NCBI RefSeq assembly: GCF_947654275.1
Contig: NZ_CANTJS010000002.1
Location: 62,001-126,000 of the forward strand
Direction of reading: 5' to 3'
DNA length: 64,000 nt
Origin: an uncultured Oscillibacter sp.
Lineage (GTDB): Bacteria; Bacillota; Clostridia; Oscillospirales; Oscillospiraceae
Below are positions 42,064-48,953 of the stretch, piece after piece. The notes beneath the pieces are model-generated. The model worked only from the letters and a program-made list of their open reading frames with translations. It did not search any database and had not been told where the DNA came from. The position numbers and the translations under genes are program-made. Positions within the stretch are counted from its first letter, which is position 1; the number at the start of each line of letters is the position of its first letter.

Positions 42064-42393
42064 AAGCCGCCGGCGGCTTTCCTGTCAGCGCGGTGTCCTT
42101 GCGGTGCGCTCTGGCTGGCCGGTTTCGATGCCAGCCCCTCCGACAGTTCGGAACGACCCTCCGTTTCAGCGGAATCCCAATGTGCCAAGTGCTTTCCGGT
42201 TTATCATGAAAAAGCAACGGCCCCCGCTGGATACAGCGGGGGCTTAAACCATTGGTCAGCCAATTTGGCCGGTGGATTTGAATGGATAAATACAGACTTT
42301 ATACTTTCCGCAAGCTTCAATCTCCCAGCCTGATAAAAGAAGCCGCTCAGTCAAGCCCTATTCGAGAGAGGAAATTCCGCAGCGGCAGAGAAC
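42064..42393. other. intergenic spacer with one hairpin
   Basis: About 330 bp lie between convergent HxlR and GntR genes. The only structure recognised is the hairpin at 42220-42243. No gene or repeat was seen. Confidence 0.5.
42220..42243. terminator. terminator-like hairpin between HxlR and GntR genes
   Basis: A perfect 9-bp stem GCCCCCGCT/AGCGGGGGC surrounds a six-base loop. On the minus strand it is followed by CGTTGCTTTTTC, so it best serves the leftward GntR gene. Confidence 0.6.
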
Positions 42394-43131
42394 TCAGATT
42401 TTTTTTCGCAGAATCATATGGCGGATAATGCGGTCAATCAGATATTCCTCCGAATAAAGCACCGGGCGGCCCCCGAAATCAAATCCCACCTCTCCCAAAA
42501 AAAGCAACGGCGAGCCAGGCTCCACCTGGAGAAAATCCGCAACCCTGGGCGGCGCCGGAAGGGCCCGGATCTCTGTCAGATTAAGATAAACCTCGATGTT
42601 TGCCTGCTTTTGAAGGAATGTAAAAATCGACGGCATAAAATCCCGCTTTGTAAACTTCCGCTTGGGCAGACCGGCCAGAGACACATAATCCTTGATATGC
42701 ACGGCGGGACGGTCGCCAGCCCGGGTCACCCGCTCCACTACCAGCAGCGGCGAGCCGGGGGGCAGCTCCAAACTCTTCGCCACCTCACCTTCCGCCGGCT
42801 CCTGGGTTGCCTCAATGAAGTCCGTAGAGGGCTTATATCCTATTTTCTCCAGCGTAGAATCCAGGGACGCCACCAGATCCAGCCGGGTATCCGCACTGAC
42901 AACCCGACGATTAATCAGCGTCCCCACACCCCGGCGGCGGTTGATCATCCCCTCCCGCTCAATCTGAGTCAGGCACTCACGCATCATATTGCGACTGACC
43001 CCAAAATGCTCCGCCAACTCGTTTTCCGGCGGAAGACGGGTGGCATGTAGGAAGGCTCCGCTCTGAATTTCTTCTAAAAGGCGCTGGCGAATACTGTCGG
43101 AAAGATAACGCGAGTCATTTTTCTTCTGCAT
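42394..43131 (-). CDS. GntR/HutC-family transcriptional regulator
   Basis: This 245-residue regulator has an N-terminal GntR winged HTH (about 8-75: RLPPENELAEHFGVSRNMMRECLTQIEREGMINRRRGVGT) and a C-terminal UTRA effector domain (about 90-240: LLVVERVTRAGDRPAVHIKDYVS, LLFLGEVGFDFGGRPVLYSEEYLID). HutC-type regulators sense histidine-degradation products, sugars, nucleoside-like or other small ligands. It is divergent from the catabolic island at 43.6-56 kb and is its natural regulator. The ATG at 43131 (MQKKNDSRYL) is chosen because upstream residues do not match the family; its ribosome site (GAGGG) is weak. Confidence 0.9.
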   Translation of the reverse strand: MQKKNDSRYLSDSIRQRLLEEIQSGAFLHATRLPPENELAEHFGVSRNMMRECLTQIEREGMINRRRGVGTLINRRVVSADTRLDLVASLDSTLEKIGYKPSTDFIEATQEPAEGEVAKSLELPPGSPLLVVERVTRAGDRPAVHIKDYVSLAGLPKRKFTKRDFMPSIFTFLQKQANIEVYLNLTEIRALPAPPRVADFLQVEPGSPLLFLGEVGFDFGGRPVLYSEEYLIDRIIRHMILRKKI

Positions 43132-43500
43132 AGACGCCCTCACATTCTGTCTCTCTGACGGTGGTACTCCCGCCAGAGAACTCATTTGGGATAGTTTTTG
43201 TCGATTTTGTTCATATCATATCATAAATACAAAAAAGGTCAACCCCTGTCAGGAAATATCTGTATGTTTCTCAAGGATCATCAGCCGGAATCAGCGGAAA
43301 AGCTCCTGCCACAGGACAGGTTATTTTTTTGTCCCTTATAAAAATTAGTCAAAAATCACAAAATTTTGAAAGTCAACTACTTTCCTACGGATTTGAATCG
43401 GTTCCAATTATTTGGCGAAATTGATTACAATTTGTAAAAAAAACAAATTTGTTCATCAAAAAGACATAAGTCTTTCCTGCGGGGACAAAGTATAACGTTC

Positions 43501-43529
43501 TTGACACAGGGAAGGAATTACAGTACATT
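43501..43529 (+). promoter_or_regulatory. promoter P1 for the deacetylase-like gene
   Basis: TTGACA (43501-43506) and TACATT (43524-43529) are 17 bp apart. The palindrome TTTGTA-G-TACAAA (43528-43540) begins inside the -10 box, a position suited to repression by the divergent GntR protein. Confidence 0.6.
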
Positions 43530-43540
43530 TGTAGTACAAA
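43528..43540. promoter_or_regulatory. candidate GntR operator O1
   Basis: TTTGTA-G-TACAAA is a perfect 6-bp dyad overlapping the -10 region of P1. Confidence 0.5.
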
Positions 43541-43545
43541 CCAAT

Positions 43546-43574
43546 TTGACCTACATAGATGTAGAACATAATGG
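43546..43574 (+). promoter_or_regulatory. promoter P2 for the deacetylase-like gene, with palindrome in the spacer
   Basis: TTGACC (43546-43551) is followed after 17 bp by TAATGG (43569-43574), or after 15 bp by CATAAT. The dyad CTACAT-AG-ATGTAG (43551-43564) fills the spacer, so a bound protein would block polymerase directly. Confidence 0.5.
43551..43564. promoter_or_regulatory. candidate GntR operator O2
   Basis: CTACAT-AG-ATGTAG is a perfect 6-bp dyad between the -35 and -10 elements of P2. It is similar in size to O1 and 23 bp from it. Confidence 0.5.
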
Positions 43575-43637
43575 TAGGACATATATGTGTTATTATTTGA
43601 GCGGACCCAGCCGGTTCCCGGAGAGGAGGATGCACAG

Positions 43638-44195
43638 TTGGCAAAAATCTTTTATCTGACCTTTGACGGGGCGGTAAATCCCCCCAATACTCTGCGCATT
43701 TTGGAGCAGCTGGAAAAGCTGGACGTCCGGGCAACCTTTTTCGTGGAGGGCCACCGCATTGCGGGACACGAGAGGATTCTGCGGGACATGGCCTCTGCGG
43801 GGCACCACATCGGCAATCACTCCTTTCACCACCCGGAATTTGATAAAATTCCCATGGAGGACTGCATGGAGGAAATTCGCAGCACGGATGAAGCACTATA
43901 CGCAGCCCTGGGCTTCCGGACGCGGCTGGTGCGCCCGCCCTGCGGCATTCTGCCGGAGGACCGGCGGAGACTGCTGGAACAGGCGGGATACCGGATCAAC
44001 CTCTGGAGCATCAGCGTCAAGGACTGGCTGGGGCCGGATGCCGAGACCGTGGCGGAACGAACCCTTTCCCTGTCCTCCGGCAATGAGGTAACGGCGGTAT
44101 TTCACGACCATCTGGATACCACGGCGGACACGGTGGCCCTTGTGATTCCCCGGCTTCGGGACAAAGGATATGAACTTATGCCAATCCCCTACTGA
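43638..44195 (+). CDS. polysaccharide-deacetylase-fold (NodB-like) protein with altered motif 1
   Basis: This 185-residue protein starts at TTG 43638, eight bases after GGAGAGGAGG; there is no usable in-frame ATG. It has NodB-type motifs 2 to 5: NHSFHH with His61 and His65, RPPCG (99-103), KDWLGPD and FHDH. Motif 1 reads TFDGA instead of TFDDG, so the metal-ligand aspartate is Gly11. The family includes peptidoglycan and chitin deacetylases and also PuuE-type allantoinases. No signal peptide is present, so it is probably cytoplasmic. Placed at the head of an N-heterocycle island, a small-molecule amidase role is more likely than cell-wall modification. Confidence 0.82.
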   Translation: MAKIFYLTFDGAVNPPNTLRILEQLEKLDVRATFFVEGHRIAGHERILRDMASAGHHIGNHSFHHPEFDKIPMEDCMEEIRSTDEALYAALGFRTRLVRPPCGILPEDRRRLLEQAGYRINLWSISVKDWLGPDAETVAERTLSLSSGNEVTAVFHDHLDTTADTVALVIPRLRDKGYELMPIPY

Positions 44196-44268
44196 GGGTT
44201 GAGATAAGGGCCTGTATGCATAAGCGTCAAACGCCGCCAGGCGAGGCCGACAGATGGCAGGAAATTCC

Positions 44269-44296
44269 TTGCACTCCGGCGTTCCGCGCTTATACT
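44269..44296 (+). promoter_or_regulatory. promoter of the mch-led operon
   Basis: TTGCAC (44269-44274) and TATACT (44291-44296) are 16 bp apart, about 36 bp upstream of the mch-like ATG. It implies that the operon has its own start in addition to P1/P2. Confidence 0.65.
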
Positions 44297-44331
44297 ACAG
44301 ATTCTAAAACAACGAAAAGGAGCGGCTTAGC

Positions 44332-45294
44332 ATGTTTAGTGTCAATCAATACGCGGCGCGGATCGTAAAGGAAGAAATCATCCCCTATGCCGAGAGAATG
44401 AACTGCAAGGTACACCAGCTGAAAAACGGCGCCACTGTTGTCGACATGGGTGTGGAAGCGCCCGGCGGTTACATGGCAGGTAAGCTGTTCGTGGACGCCA
44501 CCATTGGAGGCATGGGCCATGTGGCCTTCAGCCGCTTCCAGTGCGGCGAGATCGATCTTCCCGCCATTGACGTTTACATCGACCAGCCTCCCACGGCCTG
44601 CCTGTCCACCCAGTTTTCCGGCTGGAAGATGCGGGGCAAGGACATCGAGGGCTATATCAATCCCATTGGCTCCGGTCCCGCCCGGGCGATTGCTGTCAAC
44701 GACGTCTTCGCCCAGGCCTGGACCTATCAGGACACCCACCATGAGGCTGTCTTCGGCGCGCAGACCCAGGAGCTTCCCACCGAGGAGGACGCCCAGGACA
44801 TCGCCGACAAGTGCCATATTTCTCCGGAAAATGTTTACATTCTGGCGGCGCGCACTGGCAGCCTTACCGGCTCCATTCAAATCTGCTCCCGCACGGTGGA
44901 GGCCACCATCTCCCGTCTTCAGAAGAAGGGCTTTGACATCAGCAAGGTCATCAGCGGCTATGGCACCTGCCCCATCGCGCCTCCTATCTTTGACGAGCTC
45001 CGGGCCATGGACCGGGTGAACACCGCCTTGATTTACGGCGCAACGGTGAAATATCTGGTGAACTGCGAGGACGCAGAAATCGAAGCCGTGCTGGATCAGC
45101 TGCCCTTCTCTGCCTCCCGCCGCTTCGGAGAGAGATTTTATGACCTCTTCGAGGAGGGAAAGCACGACTTCTACATCGTGGACAAGGATATCCACACCAT
45201 TGCGTACTATGAAATCACCAACCTGGCCACTGGAAGAACCTTCCGTGCCGGTAAAATCCGGGAGGATATGCTGAAGGACTCCCTGTTTAATTAA
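44332..45294 (+). CDS. mch: methenyl-tetrahydromethanopterin cyclohydrolase (Mch)-family protein
   Basis: This 320-residue protein fits the normal Mch size and is collinear with archaeal and methylotroph Mch throughout. Matching segments are MFSVNQYAARIV, NGATVVDMGVEAPGGYMAG, GSGPARAIA (113-121), ENVYILAARTGSLTGSIQICSRTVEATI and SGYGTCPIAPP. The Arg/Glu pair implicated in catalysis (Arg183/Glu186 in the Archaeoglobus enzyme, from memory) is present as Arg187/Glu190. Mch hydrolyses an amidinium carbon between two nitrogens to an N-formyl group. No other tetrahydromethanopterin gene lies in this window and clostridia normally use folate, so its substrate here may be different. AAAGGAG precedes the ATG; it heads a 13-gene operon. 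Confidence 0.88.
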   Translation: MFSVNQYAARIVKEEIIPYAERMNCKVHQLKNGATVVDMGVEAPGGYMAGKLFVDATIGGMGHVAFSRFQCGEIDLPAIDVYIDQPPTACLSTQFSGWKMRGKDIEGYINPIGSGPARAIAVNDVFAQAWTYQDTHHEAVFGAQTQELPTEEDAQDIADKCHISPENVYILAARTGSLTGSIQICSRTVEATISRLQKKGFDISKVISGYGTCPIAPPIFDELRAMDRVNTALIYGATVKYLVNCEDAEIEAVLDQLPFSASRRFGERFYDLFEEGKHDFYIVDKDIHTIAYYEITNLATGRTFRAGKIREDMLKDSLFN

Positions 45295-45314
45295 GGGCTT
45301 AAAGGAGCTGGGCT

Positions 45315-46454
45315 ATGAAAACCACGTATGACGCCATCGTCATCGGCGCCGGGGTCCTGGGCGCCTCCGCGGCGGCCCATCTGGCGGAGGCGGGACATTC
45401 CGTTCTGATTCTGGAACGGGGGGAAACGGTCAGCGGCGCTTCAGGCGGAAATCTGGGGCAGATTTCCATTTCCGACCGGACGGAGTCCTGGCATATGCCC
45501 CTGGCCCTGCGCTCCCAGGACTATTACAGGGAGGTGCTCTCCAAAGAGTACCCCATCGAATATGTCCCTTCCGGCGGCAGCGTAACCCTGACCGGCGAGG
45601 AGCAGATTGCCGCCGGTCAGGACGCTCAGAGACGGATGGCCGCCTTCGGCGTGGAATCTGTCATCTATTGGGGAGAGGACATCCGAAAGGCAGAGCCGGG
45701 TCTGAGTCTGAACGCGGCGGACGCGCTTCTCTTCTGCCCTGCGGAGGGGAAACTGAATCCTCTGCAAACCACGCTGGCATTTCTTGACAAGGCGCAGAAG
45801 AGCGGTGCGATCCTGCTCAGGCGTACGCCGGTAACGGCTTTTCAAAAGGAAGGGACCCACATCACCGGAGTGGAAACCCCGGCAAGCGTCTTTTCCGCCA
45901 AATGGGTGGTAAACTGTGCAGGTCCCCAGGCCGCTTTCATTGGAAAACTGGCAGGCGTCTCTCTTCCCATCCGTTTTCACAAGGGCACCGCCTTTGTGTC
46001 TGAGCCGGTGGGGCCAGTGATTCGGGGGCCCATTGTGGGCGGCGGCTTCTTCCTGGCACCTCCGAAGGTCCGGCCCAGGCGGTCCATCGGCTTCGGCTGC
46101 GTGCAGACCGCTGACGGCAGCATCCTCATCGCCCAGTCTACCGAGGAATGTGAGGCCGGGGACCGCTCGGTGAATATGCCGTCCCTGCAATTGGTGGCTC
46201 TGCGGTTTTTACAGTACTATCCTCAGATGCGGGACCTCCGGATCGTCCGGGCCTGGGCGGCAGCCACCACCTATACGGAGGATGACCTGCCGGTATTCGG
46301 ATTCAGCGCAGGCGCGGACAACCTCTTTACCGCCGCCGGATTCAAGGGGGCCTTCACCACCGCGCCGGAGGTTGGCCGTGTCACCTTGGAGACCTTGGAG
46401 GGCCGTGCGGACCAGGTGTTTGCGGTCTGTTCGCCGGACCGCGCCGGAACATGA
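45315..46454 (+). CDS. DAO-family FAD-dependent oxidoreductase (HcnC/LhpB-like beta subunit)
   Basis: This 379-residue protein has an N-terminal FAD-binding Rossmann motif, VIGAGVLGASAAAHLAEAG, and the glycine-oxidase/sarcosine-oxidase pattern ASGGNLGQIS after it. The C-terminal flavin-contact segment is AAATTYTEDDLPVFGFSAG followed by AAGFKGAFTTAPEVG. With the ferredoxin-like, FAD/NAD and BFD-like proteins encoded at 47.3-49 kb it would form a heteromeric amine/imino-acid dehydrogenase like HcnABC or the hydroxyproline dehydrogenase LhpBEF. It oxidises a secondary or primary amine next to a carboxylate. AAAGGAG precedes the ATG. Confidence 0.88.
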   Translation: MKTTYDAIVIGAGVLGASAAAHLAEAGHSVLILERGETVSGASGGNLGQISISDRTESWHMPLALRSQDYYREVLSKEYPIEYVPSGGSVTLTGEEQIAAGQDAQRRMAAFGVESVIYWGEDIRKAEPGLSLNAADALLFCPAEGKLNPLQTTLAFLDKAQKSGAILLRRTPVTAFQKEGTHITGVETPASVFSAKWVVNCAGPQAAFIGKLAGVSLPIRFHKGTAFVSEPVGPVIRGPIVGGGFFLAPPKVRPRRSIGFGCVQTADGSILIAQSTEECEAGDRSVNMPSLQLVALRFLQYYPQMRDLRIVRAWAAATTYTEDDLPVFGFSAGADNLFTAAGFKGAFTTAPEVGRVTLETLEGRADQVFAVCSPDRAGT

Positions 46455-46466
46455 GAGGAACGCGCT

Positions 46467-47243
46467 ATGAAAATCGACGTACATATGCACATCACCCAAC
46501 CGCTGGAGCTTTTAACGGAGCAGCTGAGAAAAACCGGCTTTGATCGGGCCTATCTCTGTTCCTCTGCCGTGGCAAGAGGGGAGCTTATAGACTCCCTGGA
46601 AACCGCCAGGGAAGTTATGGGCCGTGTGGCCGGCGTCCAGAACCAGGCCGGAGACTGCACCGTCTCCCAGATCAACCGGGCGCTGGCGGAGGAAATCAGG
46701 CGATATCCCGCTCTTCTGCGGGGCTTCGGCAAAGTGGACCTGTTTCAGCCGGACATTGCCGCGGCAGTGGGGGAAATTGCAGAGCTAGGCCTTTCCGGCA
46801 TTGGTGAAATCGTGGGCATCCATGGTAACACCGGCCGGCTGGCCCTGGTGCTGGAGGCGGCGGAAGCCCGTTCCCTGCCGGTATTTCTCCACACGGATTA
46901 TCCGGTGGATCCCGGAGACCTGAAGGAAATCGCGGCTCAGGCGAAGAAATACCGGGGTACACAAATCATACTGGGCCACATGGGAGGCAACTTCTGGATG
47001 GATGCCGTCGCCATCGCCAGAGAGACGCCCAACGTCTGGTTGGACACCTCGGAGATTGTAAATCAGGTGGCCCTTCAGGTGGCGGTAAACACTGTGCCGG
47101 ACCGGGTGCTGTTCTCCACGGACTTCCCCTGGGATGTGCCGGAGAGCATGGAGGCTCGTGTGGCGGCTCTGCGCGTCAGCGAGGCCGTAAAGGCGGCGGT
47201 GTTGGGCGGCAACGCGGCGCGGCTCTTTTCCAAGCAGGGATAG
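46467..47243 (+). CDS. amidohydrolase-2-type TIM-barrel hydrolase
   Basis: This 258-residue protein begins with the HxH metal motif MKIDVHMHITQP. It has a barrel histidine in FLHTDYP and another in LGHMGGNFW, and a late aspartate in FSTDFPWDVP. This set is typical of the PF04909 amidohydrolase group, which contains decarboxylases, lactonases and ring-opening hydrolases. It is encoded between subunits of the flavin dehydrogenase with a 12-bp gap on either side, which suggests it acts on that enzyme's product or substrate. The exact reaction cannot be inferred. Confidence 0.85.
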   Translation: MKIDVHMHITQPLELLTEQLRKTGFDRAYLCSSAVARGELIDSLETAREVMGRVAGVQNQAGDCTVSQINRALAEEIRRYPALLRGFGKVDLFQPDIAAAVGEIAELGLSGIGEIVGIHGNTGRLALVLEAAEARSLPVFLHTDYPVDPGDLKEIAAQAKKYRGTQIILGHMGGNFWMDAVAIARETPNVWLDTSEIVNQVALQVAVNTVPDRVLFSTDFPWDVPESMEARVAALRVSEAVKAAVLGGNAARLFSKQG

Positions 47244-47255
47244 GAGGCGGTCTGA

Positions 47256-47576
47256 ATGAGACGTATAACACAGCATCCCATTCTGGACATTCCGGAGAGA
47301 GGGAGGCTGACCTTTTTCTACAACGGCCAGCCTATGGAGGCCCGGGAGGGAGACACCATCGCCGCCGCCCTGACGGACCAGGGCATTCGGGTCTTTCGGG
47401 AGACCCATAAGCGCCATGAACCTCGGGGGCTGTTCTGCGCTGTCGGCCAATGTACGGACTGTATCATGGTGGTGAACGGACGGCCCAACGTACGCGCCTG
47501 CGTCACCCGCGTAGAGGCGGGGATGCGGGTGGAAACCCAGAGAGGACTGGGGGAGAACGCGGATGAAAACATATGA
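47256..47576 (+). CDS. [2Fe-2S] ferredoxin-like subunit (HcnA/LhpF-like)
   Basis: This 106-residue small subunit has the plant-ferredoxin-type cluster motif GLFCAVGQCTDCIMVVNG plus a later Cys in VRACVTRVEAG (C-x4-C-x2-C-x11-C), as in the N-terminal part of sarcosine oxidase alpha and in HcnA. It transfers electrons within the multi-subunit dehydrogenase. The 3' end overlaps the next gene by 14 bp, so expression is coupled. Confidence 0.88.
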   Translation: MRRITQHPILDIPERGRLTFFYNGQPMEAREGDTIAAALTDQGIRVFRETHKRHEPRGLFCAVGQCTDCIMVVNGRPNVRACVTRVEAGMRVETQRGLGENADENI

Positions 47577-48669
47577 TGTAATTGTGGTGGGCGCCGGGCC
47601 GGCGGGTCTGGGTGCGGCCATTGAGAGCGGGAAGGCCGGAGCCTCTGTCCTGCTGGCGGACGAAAACGACCAGCCCGGCGGGCAGCTGTTCAAGCAGATT
47701 CACAAGTTCTTCGGCTCCCATGACCACTATGCCGGGACCCGCGGCTTCCAAATCGGGCAGCAGCTTTTGGAGGAAGCCGCCCGGGCCCATGTGGAAATCA
47801 GGCTGAGCACACGGGTCTGGGGCATTTTCGAGGATGGAACCGTCTCTGCCTGTACGGAGGACGAGAGTTTTCGGTGCCGGGGAACATGGCTGATTCTGGC
47901 CACCGGCGCCACAGAAAACAGTCTGGTCTTTCCAGGAAATACTCTGCCGGGGGTCATCACCGCCGGCGCGGCTCAGACTATGGTCAACCTGCGGCATGTA
48001 CGGCCCGGCTCCCGCGCCGTGGTGGTGGGATCGGGCAATGTGGGGCTCATTGTGAGCTACCAGTTGCTCCAGGCGGGCATGGACGTGGCCGCCATTCTGG
48101 AGGCCGCCCCCCAGGTTACCGGCTATGCGGTCCACGCCGGGAAGGTCCGGCGGGCGGGGGTGCCTGTTCTCTGTTCTCACACGGTGCTGGAGGCACGGGG
48201 AGAGCGGGAACTGGAAGAGGTGGTCGTCGCCCAGGTGGACGGGCAGTTCCGTCTCATTCCGGGAACGGAGGAGGTCATTCAGGCGGACACCCTGTGCATC
48301 TCTGTGGGGCTGACGCCCCGCTGGGAGCTGGCGGCTCTGTGCGGCTGCAAAATGGATTTCTGCGGCCCCCTGGGCGGGCGGCTTCCCCTCCACAGCGAAA
48401 CGCTGGAAACCACCTGTCCCCATGTTCTGGTGGCCGGGGATCTCTCCGGCATCGAGGAAGCCAGCACCGCCCTGGACGAGGGCCGTCTGGCAGGGGTTCA
48501 CGCGGCGGCAGCCCTGGGGCTTCTGAGCACCGCAGAAAGCGCGGAGCGGGAGCGGGAGATTCAGTCGCGGATCGCCGCCCTGCGGCAGGGGGCCTTCGGC
48601 CGGAAGCGGCAGACCAGCAAGGAGCAAATCTGGAGCCGCTATCACCAGCATCAGGGAGGCGGGCTTTGA
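47563..48669 (+). CDS. FAD/NAD-binding oxidoreductase alpha subunit (HcnB/LhpE-like)
   Basis: This 368-residue pyridine-nucleotide-disulfide-oxidoreductase fold has two dinucleotide motifs: VVGAGPAGLGAAIESGKAG at the N-terminus and VVVGSGNVGLIVSYQLLQAG around residue 148. ENDQPGGQLFKQIHKFFGS is the hallmark found in HcnB/LhpE and sarcosine oxidase alpha subunits. A C-terminal VLVAGDLSGIEEASTALDEGR closes the FAD site. It passes electrons from the amine-oxidising beta subunit to a carrier. It overlaps the genes on both sides. Confidence 0.9.
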   Translation: MKTYDVIVVGAGPAGLGAAIESGKAGASVLLADENDQPGGQLFKQIHKFFGSHDHYAGTRGFQIGQQLLEEAARAHVEIRLSTRVWGIFEDGTVSACTEDESFRCRGTWLILATGATENSLVFPGNTLPGVITAGAAQTMVNLRHVRPGSRAVVVGSGNVGLIVSYQLLQAGMDVAAILEAAPQVTGYAVHAGKVRRAGVPVLCSHTVLEARGERELEEVVVAQVDGQFRLIPGTEEVIQADTLCISVGLTPRWELAALCGCKMDFCGPLGGRLPLHSETLETTCPHVLVAGDLSGIEEASTALDEGRLAGVHAAAALGLLSTAESAEREREIQSRIAALRQGAFGRKRQTSKEQIWSRYHQHQGGGL

Positions 48670-48953
48670 TGGAGAGGAAAAACGCTTATGTGTGCCGCTG
48701 CGAGGAGGTCACCCAGGAGGAAATCATTGCCGCCATCCGGGCGGGAGACACCACCCTGGACGCTGTGAAGCGGCGGACCCGGGCCGGCATGGGGTTCTGC
48801 CAGGGACGGACCTGCCGGCGGCTGGTGGCCCAGCTCATCAGCGCATACAGCGACGTTCCCTTTGACACCGCCCTGGAGGGCAGCGTCCGAATGCCGGTAG
48901 GCCCTCTAAGCCTGGGACTGATTGCCGATACCGCCGGCGGAACGGAGGAGTGA
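48669..48953 (+). CDS. BFD-like [2Fe-2S] domain protein
   Basis: This 94-residue protein has the bacterioferritin-associated-ferredoxin-like cysteine set CRCEEVT .. GFCQGRTC (CxC-x33-CxxxxC). In sarcosine oxidase and LhpE this domain is fused to the C-terminus of the FAD/NAD subunit; here it is a separate gene whose ATG shares one base with the stop of that subunit. The frame is translationally coupled on the other side too (ATGA with the next gene). It probably completes the electron path of the heteromeric dehydrogenase. Confidence 0.87.
   Translation: MERKNAYVCRCEEVTQEEIIAAIRAGDTTLDAVKRRTRAGMGFCQGRTCRRLVAQLISAYSDVPFDTALEGSVRMPVGPLSLGLIADTAGGTEE

Larger units (their letters stand above)
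43132..43637. other. AT-rich divergent control region with several dyads
   Basis: This region of about 500 bp, much AT-richer than its surroundings, separates the GntR gene from the catabolic island. Inverted repeats include GAAAGT-N5-ACTTTC (43368-43384) and AAAGAC-ATAA-GTCTTT (43460-43475), plus the two promoter-overlapping palindromes listed separately. I could not place a clear promoter for the leftward GntR gene. Confidence 0.5.

Noticed and set aside
44332-45294. Mch gene as archaeal contamination in the assembly
   Set aside because: It is embedded between typical clostridial-style genes with the same GC content, codon use and ribosome sites, and is followed 20 bp later by the next operon gene.
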